Source of the DNA: Pseudomonadota bacterium
Lineage (GTDB): Bacteria > Pseudomonadota > Alphaproteobacteria > Rhizobiales > Beijerinckiaceae
Assembly: GCA_023386115.1 (NCBI GenBank)
Contig: JAEWKL010000254.1
Coordinates: 1 to 7,386 of the forward strand
Reading direction: 5' to 3'
DNA: 7,386 nt
Part shown: positions 1-6,577 of the stretch, in pieces
How the letters are laid out: the number at the start of each line of letters is the position of its first letter
Position numbering within the stretch: position 1 is the stretch's first letter
The notes under the pieces: generated by a model
The model's input: the letters and a program-made list of their open reading frames with translations, nothing else
Told to the model about the DNA's origin: nothing
Database searches by the model: none
Program-made: the position numbers and the translations under genes

Positions 1-231
1 CCCCCGCCGCGCCCCCCCGGGGGGGGCCGCCCGCGACCCGGTCGCGCCGGGGGAGATGCGGAAGCGTTCGGGGATGGGGTTCGCTCGCCGCCTTCGTGCT
101 CGGCGGCGCGGCAAGCCCAGACTGTCCGGGCACACCGGGAGCGACGCCCAGGTCGTGGCGGCCCTGGCGAGAGCGCAGGCGTGACGGGCTGGTTCGACCT
201 GGACCGATCGTGCGCCGGGTCGCGGCGCGGC
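1..231. other. Non-coding or unassigned left edge with C7G8 palindrome
   Basis: No gene is supported here. The stretch opens with seven C followed directly by eight G (12-26), a self-complementary tract at the very edge of the window. A plus-strand frame is open from the window edge to a TGA at 182-184 and could be the tail of a gene lying to the left, but its translation is arginine-rich, shows no motif, and in DNA of this GC content open frames of this size are common by chance. A 6-bp inverted repeat with a 5-nt loop (212-228) lies just downstream of the minus-strand regulator gene but has no T-run, so it is weak as a terminator. Confidence 0.4.
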
Positions 232-1008
232 TCAGCTGCGGGTGCCGAAGGTCTCGCTGAGGAGGGCCGGGATCCGCTCGAAGACCGCGCCGCTGCGGAT
301 CATCAGGTCGAGCGAGCGGGTCTCCGGCATCGGGTCGACGCCGCATTCCTCGCGCAAGGTCGCCCGGCATCGCTCGAACTGCCGGATGGCCTGACCGCGC
401 TGGCCGTTCAGCGTGTAGAGCAGCATGGTCGCGCGCTGCGCGCTCTCGCGCATCGGATCCGTCGCGAGGATCCGGCGCGCGCAGCTCAGCGCGTCCTCGT
501 AGCGGGACTGGTTCGCGGCCTGCCGCATCATCAGCGTCAGCGCGCGGACGTAGAGGACCTCGAGACGCTCGCGCTCCTCCAGCACCCAGTCCCCGTCGAA
601 CTCCTCGAGAAAGGCGCCCCCATAGAGTTCGATCGCCGGTCGGATCGAGTCGGCGCAGCTCGCCGAGAGCGCGACCTCGATATCGGTGGCGAAGCGGTGG
701 GCGTCGACGATCGCCGGCTTGGCGATCTCCAGCACCACGTTCGGCCCGACCGCGTGCAGCGCCATCTGCCGGCCGGAGGCGCCGATGGTGCGCTTGATCT
801 TCCAGAGCGCCGTGCTGAAGGCGGTGCGTCCCTGGTCCGGCGCGCTCTCGGTCCAGAACAGGTCGATCAGCCTGTCGCGCCGATGGCTGCGGTTGGGATA
901 GGCGAACAGGTAGGCTGCGAGCCGCCGGCCGTTCCGGCCGAGCATTGCCGATTGATCCCGTTGGGACTGCTCAAGGGCAAAGCACCCTAATAGACGGACC
1001 TGCAGCAT
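232..1008 (-). CDS. SARP-like transcriptional regulator (winged helix + BTAD), 258 aa
   Basis: This is probably a DNA-binding activator of the SARP type, acting in the cytoplasm on nearby promoters. Residues 1-97 fit an OmpR-like winged helix: it begins MLQVRLLGCFAL, then RNGRRLAAYLFAYPNRSHRR, DRLIDLFW and the helix ending WKIKRTIG. Residues 103-240 fit the bacterial transcriptional activation domain (BTAD), with LYGGAFLEEFDGDWVLEERE and helical repeats ending in ECGVDPMPET, a typical BTAD tail. The protein stops there, so it has no NB-ARC, TPR or ATPase extension and is a minimal SARP. The frame is open further upstream, to a TTG at 1122 and an ATG at 1068. I chose the ATG at 1008 because family homology begins there and a candidate promoter lies between 1049 and 1077. 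No strong ribosome binding site precedes this ATG. The gene is divergent from the plus-strand remnant at 1253 and is separate from the transport operon. Its target and signal are unknown. Confidence 0.85.
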   Translation of the reverse strand: MLQVRLLGCFALEQSQRDQSAMLGRNGRRLAAYLFAYPNRSHRRDRLIDLFWTESAPDQGRTAFSTALWKIKRTIGASGRQMALHAVGPNVVLEIAKPAIVDAHRFATDIEVALSASCADSIRPAIELYGGAFLEEFDGDWVLEERERLEVLYVRALTLMMRQAANQSRYEDALSCARRILATDPMRESAQRATMLLYTLNGQRGQAIRQFERCRATLREECGVDPMPETRSLDLMIRSGAVFERIPALLSETFGTRS

Positions 1009-1048
1009 GGCCGGATGCTCGATCGATCGCGGACGAAGCAAACAAGTC

Positions 1049-1077
1049 ACGATAGTCCAGAGCCGCATCTGCCGCAA
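1049..1077 (-). promoter_or_regulatory. Candidate sigma-70-type promoter of the SARP-like gene
   Basis: On the minus strand TTGCGG (1072-1077) and TATCGT (1049-1054) are separated by exactly 17 bases, a good match to -35 and -10 spacing. The predicted transcript would begin about 40 nt before the ATG at 1008. This position would exclude the upstream TTG and ATG starts and so supports the short form of the regulator. It is a sequence match only. Confidence 0.35.
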
Positions 1078-1204
1078 TCTGGACACCTCCGAATATCCCT
1101 TGGAGCCGAAGGGAGGAGGCAAAAGATCGCCAGGATGAGTTTCTGACGATTGGAGGTAGGCCGTCTACCGCCGATGCCGGCACACCATACCCGCTTCAAA
1201 CCGC

Positions 1205-1224
1205 GGGATTTTTAGGGATTTCCA
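1205..1224 (+). repeat. Tandem 10-bp direct repeat in the divergent intergenic region
   Basis: GGGATTT occurs at 1205-1211 and again at 1215-1221 within two 10-bp units, GGGATTTTTA and GGGATTTCCA. The spacing is one helical turn, in a locally AT-rich patch 29 bp before the ATG at 1253. A related AGGGATATTC is read on the minus strand at 1091-1100. SARP regulators are known to bind short direct repeats about one turn apart near the -35 region, so this may be an operator of the adjacent regulator. No binding is shown. Confidence 0.3.
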
Positions 1225-1252
1225 TCCGCCTTGCGGTCAATGCGGAGCCGAT

Positions 1253-1596
1253 ATGGCGGTGGAAAAATTCGATGATGCAACCTTGTTGGCGAGGTCGCGC
1301 GGCAGTTCTTCCGAACCTGCGGAAACGTCGTCCTTCACTCAGCGGCGGGTCGCGAAGCGCCTCGATTGTCCGCGCCGAGTCCCGCCTCCTCCAGAGCCGG
1401 TCGCCGTCGGGGCCGATGCGGCCGTGACGGTCGAGCTGGCGTCCCTCGGCCGGGAGGCCTTCCGCCTGCGGGAGGCCGAGGGCCTGAACCGGACGCAGAT
1501 CGCCGAGCGCCTCGGTGGCGTGTCCCCCGGCTCACGGTCCAACGGCCCAGAGAGAGAGCGGCCGAGGCGGCGATCGACGGCCTTCTGCGGCACGGT
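1253..1596 (+). pseudogene. Probable broken gene for a small sigma-70 region 4-like HTH protein
   Basis: The start is plausible: ATG at 1253 is preceded by GGAG (1244-1247) with 5 nt between. The first frame reads DDATLLAR near its N terminus, then EPVAVGADAAVTVELASLGREAFRLREAEGLNRTQIAERLGG (written here in parts: EPVAVGADAAVTVELA, then SLGREAFRLREAEGLN, then RTQIAERLGG). The second part resembles region 4 of FecI-like ECF sigma factors, where the segment before the recognition helix reads like REAFRLxxxEGLSxAEIAxRLG. The expected continuation, VPRLTVQR followed by AAEAAIDGLLRHG, appears in the next forward frame from about 1519 to 1596. The switch coincides with a run of five C (1524-1528), and one added base there restores a continuous HTH. 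Read without a shift, the original frame turns into a low-complexity Arg/Pro tail and runs 119 nt into the convergent amidohydrolase gene. The N-terminal half is too short for a full sigma factor with region 2. It could instead be an intact gene with a sequencing error, or a chance resemblance. Confidence 0.45.
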
Positions 1597-1637
1597 CCCG
1601 GCGCCTGCGTCGCGGCTTGGCCCATCCGTCCCACAGT

Positions 1638-3017
1638 TCAGGCATCGTCGGCGAAAGCCGCCCGGACCTCCGGCATGTTCCAGACCCGCTCGATCGCGGC
1701 GGCGCCCTCGCGAACGATCTTGCCCTCGTCGCCTGCCCGGTAGCGGCCTTCGTTGATGAGGACCCGGCCATCGACGAGGACCTGGGCGATGTCGGCCCGG
1801 TTGGCCAGCGCGATCAGTGCGCGCAAGGGATCGTGCAGCGGTTGCAGGTGCGGGTGCATCATGTCCACCACCGTCAGGTCGGCGGTGGCGCCCGGCGCGA
1901 TCACGCCGAGATCCGGGCGCCGGATCACCGCGGCGGCCTGGCCCGTCACGGCGTCGATCAGGGCGGCGGAGTCCGCGACCTCGGCTCGGCCGGCGGCGAC
2001 CTTCGAGATCAGCGAGGCGGCGTTCAGCTCGCCCAGGAGGTCCATGTTGTAGCCGTCGGTTCCCACCAAGGTGCGGATGCCGTGGGCAGCGAAGCGAGAG
2101 AAGGCGGCGGTGCGGCCGGCCCGGGCGAAGACCCGCGGGCAGTTCAGCACCGTGGCGCCCCGCGCCGCCATCAAGCGCAGGTCGTCGTCGCTGCTGGCGA
2201 TGCAGTGGGCGGCGAGCAAGTCGGGCGCCAGCAGGCCGAGCCAGTCGAGGTACTCCGCGGGGCTGCGCCCGTCGTGGCGCGCTCGGATGGTCGCGACCTC
2301 GTCGTCGCTCTGGGCGAGGTGGGTGGTGATCGGCACGCCGAGCTCCCGCGCCCGGGCGGCGCAGGCGCGGAGCAAGTCTGGGCCGCAGGTGTCGGTGGCG
2401 TGCGGGCTCATGGCCAGCCTGATGCGGCCCTGGCCCCGGCCCTCCCAGCGGGCGTGGAGCGCGTTCCAGGCGGCGAGATCGGCGTCGCCGTCGTCGCCCC
2501 GGTAGGCGACGCGCCCGTCCGGGCCGGCCTTGGCGTCCGCGGTGGAGAACAGGTAGGGGGCGCCGTAGAAGCGCAGGCCCATCTCCTCGGCCGCCTCGAA
2601 CATCTCAGGCAAGCCGTTGCGGAACGGCTCCATCACCGTGGTCGCGCCGCCCTTGAGGAGTTGCAGGATGCCGAGCCGCGCGGCGGCCAGGCGCTCCTGC
2701 GGCGATAGGACGTGGAGCGCGGTCTTCGAGAGCGGCAGCAGCACCGTGTAGACGATGCTCTTGCCCCCCTTGCGCCCCCGCCCGTCCTCGGTGTGCGAGC
2801 GGGCAATCGCCTCGCTGAAGCAGTGATTGTGCAGGTTGAGGAGGCCCGGCAGCACGAGGCGGCCCGGCCGGTCGTAGGTCTCGTCCGCCGCCGGCCGGTC
2901 CGGCGTGACCGCGGCGATGCGGCGGCCCTCGACCAGCACCCAGCGGTCGCGCTCGATGCGCGGCGCGCCGTCTTGGCGGGTGAGGACGTAGGAGCCGAAG
3001 ATCGCGATCGAGGTCAC
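1638..3017 (-). CDS. ATZ/TRZ-type metal-dependent amidohydrolase/deaminase, 459 aa
   Basis: A cytoplasmic amidohydrolase-superfamily enzyme that hydrolyses C-N bonds, most like the ATZ/TRZ, SsnA and MtaD branch. Visible features: an N-terminal beta-sandwich part, metal motif LPGLLNLHNH with H63 and H65, SPHATD with H206, THLAQSDDE with H233, AHC with H271, and GTDG with D321, then the returning C-terminal sandwich (LGVIAPGATADLTVVD and VDGRVLINEG). The length is usual for this family. Position 236 is Gln where most members of this branch have the catalytic Glu (HxxE), and the usual NPxSN-like segment is replaced by NCPRVFARAG, so the subfamily is divergent and the substrate cannot be named. 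The start is the GTG at 3017, which overlaps the stop of the upstream hydrolase gene by 4 nt (GTGA) and has GAGAGGG just upstream. A longer open frame to 3212 is antisense-like read-in through the neighbour and is rejected. It is the last gene of the operon. Confidence 0.88.
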   Translation of the reverse strand: MTSIAIFGSYVLTRQDGAPRIERDRWVLVEGRRIAAVTPDRPAADETYDRPGRLVLPGLLNLHNHCFSEAIARSHTEDGRGRKGGKSIVYTVLLPLSKTALHVLSPQERLAAARLGILQLLKGGATTVMEPFRNGLPEMFEAAEEMGLRFYGAPYLFSTADAKAGPDGRVAYRGDDGDADLAAWNALHARWEGRGQGRIRLAMSPHATDTCGPDLLRACAARARELGVPITTHLAQSDDEVATIRARHDGRSPAEYLDWLGLLAPDLLAAHCIASSDDDLRLMAARGATVLNCPRVFARAGRTAAFSRFAAHGIRTLVGTDGYNMDLLGELNAASLISKVAAGRAEVADSAALIDAVTGQAAAVIRRPDLGVIAPGATADLTVVDMMHPHLQPLHDPLRALIALANRADIAQVLVDGRVLINEGRYRAGDEGKIVREGAAAIERVWNMPEVRAAFADDA

Positions 3018-3892
3018 GCCGCCCTCTCGTGATTCAAGAAGTTCTCGCTGATCGCCTCGCCAGTCGCGATCCAGAGATCGGGGCAGCCTTGAGCGTAGGT
3101 CAGGAACTCGCGCAGGAGGCGAAGGCGCATCGGTCGGCCGCTGCACTGGGGATGCAGCACCGTCGTCACCATCGCGCCCCAGTCGCGCACCTCGTCGAGC
3201 TCGTCCTTCCACAGCGACAGCACATGCTCCTTGGGGAAGATCGAGCGCGGGCTGAACCGGGTCGAGAGGCCGTGCATCCAGTCGTCGTAGCTCGCCGTCA
3301 CCGGCAATTCGATCGGGCCGGGCGTCCGATCGCGCAGCACGTGGCGGTAGGGCCGCACGTCGTCGCGGAACGACGAGGTGTAGACGATGCCATGCTTGAC
3401 CAAGGTCCGGCGCAACTCATCCGTGAATTCGCCGTAGGGGGCGCGGTAGCCCGTCGGCACCACGCCGAGGCGGCGCTTCAGGGTCTCGAAGCCGCGCTCG
3501 ATCTCCTCCTCCATGAAGGGCGCGCCGGGATCGGGCATCAGGTGGTGGTAGCCGTGATGGCCGATCTCGTGGCCGCCCCGCACGATCGCCTCGGCCATCG
3601 CCGGATAGGCGTCGACCGCCCAGCCGGTGATGAAGAACGTGCCCTTGAGGCCGAGCTGGTCGAGGAGTTCGAGGAGCTTCGGCGTGCCGACGCGGGCCTC
3701 GTAGGCGCCGTAGCTCATGGTGACCAAGCGCTCGGCGTGGCCCGCATCCTTGCTGGTCCAGGCGCTCTCGGCATCGACGTCGAAGGAGAGGAACATCGCC
3801 GAGCGGTACGGGGCCGGCCAGGGATAGTCCGGGGCCGGGGGTGCGAGGTTGGCGGGGGTGAGCGGGATGCTGTCGAGGGCGGCGCGGTTCAT
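3014..3892 (-). CDS. CE4/polysaccharide-deacetylase-fold hydrolase, PuuE or cyclic-imidase-like, 292 aa
   Basis: A metal-dependent hydrolase of the CE4 (NodB homology) fold. Motif 1 is FLSFDVDAE with D38 and D40, motif 2 is HEIGHHGYHH with likely metal ligands H113 and H117, motif 3 is GYRAPYGEF with R150, and a late His is in VLHPQ (H247). There is no signal peptide or membrane segment, so it should act in the cytoplasm, which argues against a role on cell-wall sugar. The SFDVDAE form of motif 1 is that of the PuuE allantoinase and HpPgdA group. From memory, bacterial cyclic imide hydrolase also belongs here with about 293 residues, almost this length. Ring opening of a cyclic imide or ureide is therefore my preferred role, but a deacylase is possible. 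The ATG at 3892 includes the YPWP segment usual before the first strand. Its upstream sequence reads ACCTCCC and offers no ribosome binding site. The stop overlaps the amidohydrolase start (GTGA), suggesting coupled translation and a shared pathway. Confidence 0.85.
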   Translation of the reverse strand: MNRAALDSIPLTPANLAPPAPDYPWPAPYRSAMFLSFDVDAESAWTSKDAGHAERLVTMSYGAYEARVGTPKLLELLDQLGLKGTFFITGWAVDAYPAMAEAIVRGGHEIGHHGYHHLMPDPGAPFMEEEIERGFETLKRRLGVVPTGYRAPYGEFTDELRRTLVKHGIVYTSSFRDDVRPYRHVLRDRTPGPIELPVTASYDDWMHGLSTRFSPRSIFPKEHVLSLWKDELDEVRDWGAMVTTVLHPQCSGRPMRLRLLREFLTYAQGCPDLWIATGEAISENFLNHERAA

Positions 3893-4017
3893 GGGAGGTC
3901 TCGTGTGGGTGGTTTGGCTGCGGGGCTCCGGGCAGGGATTCCAGAAGCACGGGCGTCGACGCGTTGGCGCTCTCTGGTGTGGAAGGGCTGTCCGGGGCTA
4001 GAGGAGGCGCGGGATTT

Positions 4018-4045
4018 CCCCTCTTCCCGCGGGCGGGGAGAGGGG
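4018..4045. repeat. Strong 12-bp hairpin between binding protein 1 and the CE4-like gene
   Basis: The left arm CCCCTCTTCCCG (4018-4029) pairs with CGGGGAGAGGGG (4034-4045) over 12 bp with one G-T pair and a 4-nt loop. It lies in the 198-nt gap 3893-4090, 45 nt past the stop of the binding-protein gene. No T-run follows on either strand, so it is not a classical intrinsic terminator. It may stabilise the upstream transcript end, reduce read-through into the hydrolase genes, or be a dispersed REP-like element. I see nothing else definite in this gap. Confidence 0.6.
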
Positions 4046-4090
4046 TAACCCACGCCTCATTCGGCAGCGGGTCTCCGGCGACTGTCGTCG

Positions 4091-4918
4091 TTACTTCGCC
4101 CCGTTGATCAGCGCCTTGTCGACGCCGTTCTCGGTGAGCTTCCACTTCTCCAGGAGCGCCTTGTAGGTCCCGTCGGCGATCAGCGCGTCGAGGGCGCCGG
4201 CCACGGCCTGATGCAGGCCGGTCTCCTTCACGGGGAGTGCGATGCCGGTATATTGCAGGGCGATCGGTGTGCCGAGGGCCAGGTAGGTGTCGGGCTCCAG
4301 CCCCATGACGTAGGGCAGCGTCTCGTTGCCCTGGACGGCAGCGTCGATGCGGCCCTGCTTGAGCTGGGTGCGGGCATCGGCCGAGCCTTCCGTGCCGACG
4401 AACACCACCGGATTGTCCTTGCAGTTCTGCTCGCTCCAGGCCGCGATCTCGCGCGGGAACGAGGTGCGCCGGCTCGCCCCGGCCTTCTTGCCGCAGAGCG
4501 AGGCCATGCCGGTGAACTCGGCCTGGCGGGCCTTGCGGACGAAGAATTGCGGGCCGCTGCGCAGGTAGTCGACGAAGGTCGCGGTGTCGTGCCGGGTCGC
4601 GAGGTCAGTCATGCCGGACAGGATCGCGTCGACCCGGCCGGTCGAGAGCGCCGGCATCATCTGGTCGAAGCTCGTCTCCTGCCAGGCGAGCTTCACCCCG
4701 AGCTTCTTTGCGAGCGCATCGCCGAGATCGACGTCGAAGCCGGTGAGCTGGCCGGTCTCGGGGTTCTTGAACTCCATCGGCGGATAGTTCGGCACGATCG
4801 CGACCTTGAGCGTGCCGCTCTTGGCGATCTCCGGCGGCAGGGCGGCCTTCGGCGCGTCCTGCGCCGCGGCCATCGTGGCGGACAAGCTCATGAGACCGAT
4901 CGCGATCAGGCGCTTCAC
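4091..4918 (-). CDS. Periplasmic substrate-binding protein 1 of a polar amino-acid-type ABC importer, 275 aa
   Basis: A secreted solute-binding protein that delivers ligand to the adjacent permease. Residues 1-19 form a signal peptide (VKRLIAIGLMSLSATMAAA) with likely cleavage before QDA. The mature part has the SBP family 3 layout: GTLKVAIVPNYPPMEF, TGFDVDLGDALAKKLGV, DQMMPALSTGRVDAILSGM, then FVDYL and a C-terminal lobe ending in ALIADGTYKALLEKW. C142 and C166 may form a disulfide and are also found in the paralogue. R109 sits where family members bind the ligand carboxylate. At the segment where an Asp usually binds the amino group the sequence is AAVQGNET, so that Asp seems absent. The GTG at 4918 is chosen because AGGAGG (4924-4929) lies 5 nt upstream; the TTG at 4921 would be only 2 nt from it. 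The gene starts 34 nt after the ATPase stop. Confidence 0.9.
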   Translation of the reverse strand: MKRLIAIGLMSLSATMAAAQDAPKAALPPEIAKSGTLKVAIVPNYPPMEFKNPETGQLTGFDVDLGDALAKKLGVKLAWQETSFDQMMPALSTGRVDAILSGMTDLATRHDTATFVDYLRSGPQFFVRKARQAEFTGMASLCGKKAGASRRTSFPREIAAWSEQNCKDNPVVFVGTEGSADARTQLKQGRIDAAVQGNETLPYVMGLEPDTYLALGTPIALQYTGIALPVKETGLHQAVAGALDALIADGTYKALLEKWKLTENGVDKALINGAK

Positions 4919-4923
4919 CAAAA

Positions 4924-4929
4924 CCTCCT
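4924..4929 (-). promoter_or_regulatory. Strong Shine-Dalgarno deciding the GTG start of binding protein 1
   Basis: AGGAGG on the minus strand, 5 nt before GTG at 4918. It is the strongest ribosome binding site of the gene series and fits the higher protein level needed for a binding protein compared with the membrane components. Confidence 0.75.
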
Positions 4930-4952
4930 CGTACACTCTCGGAAAAGGGACC

Positions 4953-5723
4953 TCAGCCGATGACCGCCGACAGGAAGCTGCGGGTACGGGCCTCGCGGGG
5001 ACCACCTAGAACGTCCGCCGGCGTGCCCGCCTCGACGATGCCGCCCTGGTCCATGTAGACCACGGTGTCGGCGACCTCGCGGGCAAAGCCCAGCTCGTGG
5101 GTGACGACCATCATGGTCATGCCGGAGCGCGCGAGCTCGCGCATCACCGCCAGCACCTCGCCGACGAGCTCGGGGTCGAGGGCCGAGGTCGGCTCGTCGA
5201 ACAGCATCAGCTGCGGCTTCATGGCGAGCGCCCGCGCGATGGCGACGCGCTGCTGCTGCCCGCCGGAGAGCTGGGCGGGATAGTTGTCCGCCTTGGCGGC
5301 GAGGCCGACCCGGGCGAGAAGCGCCACCGCCTCGTCCCGCACCTCCGCCGGCCGGCGGCCCTGGACGTGCACGGGCCCCTCGGTGACGTTCTCGAGCGCG
5401 GTCTTGTGCGGGAACAGGTTGAAGCGCTGGAACACCATGCCGGTCTTGAGGCGCTGGCGCGCCACCTCGCGCTCGCTCAAGGCGTGCAGCCGCCCGCCGG
5501 CCTCGCGCATCCCCAGAAGTTCGCCGTCGAGCCAGATGCCGCCGGCATCGATCCGGGTGAGCTGGTTGACGCAGCGCAGAAGCGTCGTCTTGCCCGAGCC
5601 GGAGGCGCCGATCAGGCACATCACCTCGCCGGAGCGGACATCAAGGGAGACGTCGTCGAGGGCCTTGAACGTGCCGAAGCTCTTGGAGACGCGGCGGACG
5701 GCAACGAGGGGCGGCGCGCTCAT
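4953..5723 (-). CDS. Polar amino-acid-type ABC importer ATPase, 256 aa
   Basis: The nucleotide-binding subunit on the cytoplasmic face; it hydrolyses ATP to drive import through the adjacent permease. All motifs are present: Walker A GASGSGKTT (39-47), Q-loop Q99 in MVFQRFNLFPH, signature LSGGQQQ (152-158), Walker B LMLFDE (172-177), D-loop SALD (180-183) and switch H209 in VVTHELGFAREV. Length and the FNLFPHKTALENV segment are typical of the GlnQ/HisP/ArtP group. No extra regulatory C-terminal domain is visible. The ATG at 5723 overlaps the permease stop by 4 nt (ATGA), with GAGG at 5732-5735 as ribosome binding site. The frame is open upstream to 6506, but that part is antisense to no domain and merely lies under the permease gene in another frame. 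Confidence 0.95.
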   Translation of the reverse strand: MSAPPLVAVRRVSKSFGTFKALDDVSLDVRSGEVMCLIGASGSGKTTLLRCVNQLTRIDAGGIWLDGELLGMREAGGRLHALSEREVARQRLKTGMVFQRFNLFPHKTALENVTEGPVHVQGRRPAEVRDEAVALLARVGLAAKADNYPAQLSGGQQQRVAIARALAMKPQLMLFDEPTSALDPELVGEVLAVMRELARSGMTMMVVTHELGFAREVADTVVYMDQGGIVEAGTPADVLGGPREARTRSFLSAVIG

Positions 5724-6577
5724 CGGGTGATCCTCGCGGTGCCGCGGGCGAAGCAGCGCTCGAGCAGCATCTGCAGGGGCGTCAGGATCGACACCACCAG
5801 CAGGTACCACAGGCCGGCGACGATCAGGAGTTCGATGACCCGGGAATTCGCGTAGTAGATGTTCTCGGCGGCGTGCAGCACCTCCGGGTACTGGATCACG
5901 CTGGCAAGCGAGGTCGCCTTGACGAGGCCGATGAACTCGTTGCCGAGCGGCGGCAGCACCACCCGCATCGCCTGGGGCAGGATGATCCGGTAGAGCGCCT
6001 TCAGTCGGCCCATGCCGATCGCCTGCGCGGCCTCGTACTGCCCGGTATCGACCGAGAGCAGGCCGGCGCGCATCACCTCCGAGGTGTAGGCGCCCTGGTT
6101 GATGCCGAGGCCCAAGAGCGCGGCGAGGAACGGCGTCATCACGTCGACCGACTTCGCCGACCACAGGCCCGGGATCCCGATCACCGGAAAGACCAGCGCC
6201 AGGTTGAACCACAGCAGGAGCTGCAGGATCAGCGGCGTGCCGCGAAACAGCCAGGTATACCCGGCCGCCACCCCCTTCAGCACCGGGTTGGGCGAGAGCC
6301 GCATCACCGCGACGACGAGGCCGAGCACGATGCCGAGGCTCATCGCCAGCACCGCCATGGTCAGGGTGTTGACGATGCCGTGCAGGATCACCGGCACGGT
6401 GAGGAAGCGCCCGACATAGGACCACTCGATCTGGCCTTGCGCGAAGGCACGCCCGACCAGCGCCAGGACGCAGAGGATCAGGCCGGCGGCGAGCCAGCGG
6501 CCCCAATGGGTGCGCCGGGCGGTCGGCAGGCCGGTGAGATCGGGAAAGCCCTCGGCGAGGGCGCGTCCGCTGCTCAT
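5720..6577 (-). CDS. Polar amino-acid-type ABC importer permease, 285 aa
   Basis: The inner-membrane channel subunit of the importer (HisM/GlnP type). A cytoplasmic N-terminal tail of about 28 residues precedes hydrophobic segments at about 29-47, 71-92, 107-132, 149-159 and 257-275. The conserved early segment GIVNTLTMAVLAMSLGIVLG, the FRGTPLILQL motif (111-120), QGAYTSEVMRAGLLSV and the EAA loop EAAQAIGMG followed by IILPQAMR (182-205), which docks on the ATPase, are all present. Only one permease gene occurs, so a homodimer is likely unless another lies to the right. The ATG at 6577 overlaps the stop of binding protein 2 by 4 nt (ATGA) without a strong ribosome binding site, so translation is probably coupled. 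A longer open frame to 6934 underlies the binding-protein gene and is not used. Confidence 0.93.
   Translation of the reverse strand: MSSGRALAEGFPDLTGLPTARRTHWGRWLAAGLILCVLALVGRAFAQGQIEWSYVGRFLTVPVILHGIVNTLTMAVLAMSLGIVLGLVVAVMRLSPNPVLKGVAAGYTWLFRGTPLILQLLLWFNLALVFPVIGIPGLWSAKSVDVMTPFLAALLGLGINQGAYTSEVMRAGLLSVDTGQYEAAQAIGMGRLKALYRIILPQAMRVVLPPLGNEFIGLVKATSLASVIQYPEVLHAAENIYYANSRVIELLIVAGLWYLLVVSILTPLQMLLERCFARGTARITR

Noticed and set aside
2..184. Plus-strand open frame running in from the left edge to a TGA
   Set aside because: Short, arginine-rich and motif-free; cannot be told from chance in DNA of this GC content.
212..228. Small inverted repeat after the SARP-like gene as intrinsic terminator
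   Set aside because: Only 6 bp of stem and no T-run on the minus strand.
1009..1122. N-terminal extension of the SARP-like regulator to a TTG at 1122 or an ATG at 1068
   Set aside because: The extra 38 residues precede the conserved winged-helix start, and a candidate promoter lies inside this stretch. GGAGG at 1086-1090 is 17 nt from the ATG at 1068, too far for a normal ribosome binding site.
1515..2708. Long plus-strand open frame of 397 codons
   Set aside because: It lies opposite the amidohydrolase gene, is rich in Gly, Ala, Arg and Val-Gln repeats typical of the reverse complement of GC-rich coding DNA, and shows no domain.
3029..4048. Long plus-strand open frame opposite the CE4-like gene
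   Set aside because: The minus strand carries all CE4 motifs in order; the plus-strand translation is antisense low-complexity sequence.
4953..6506. Apparent 517-residue protein ending in the ABC ATPase
   Set aside because: The upstream half is the permease gene read in the wrong frame. The ATPase has its own ATG at 5723 with a ribosome binding site and an ATGA overlap.
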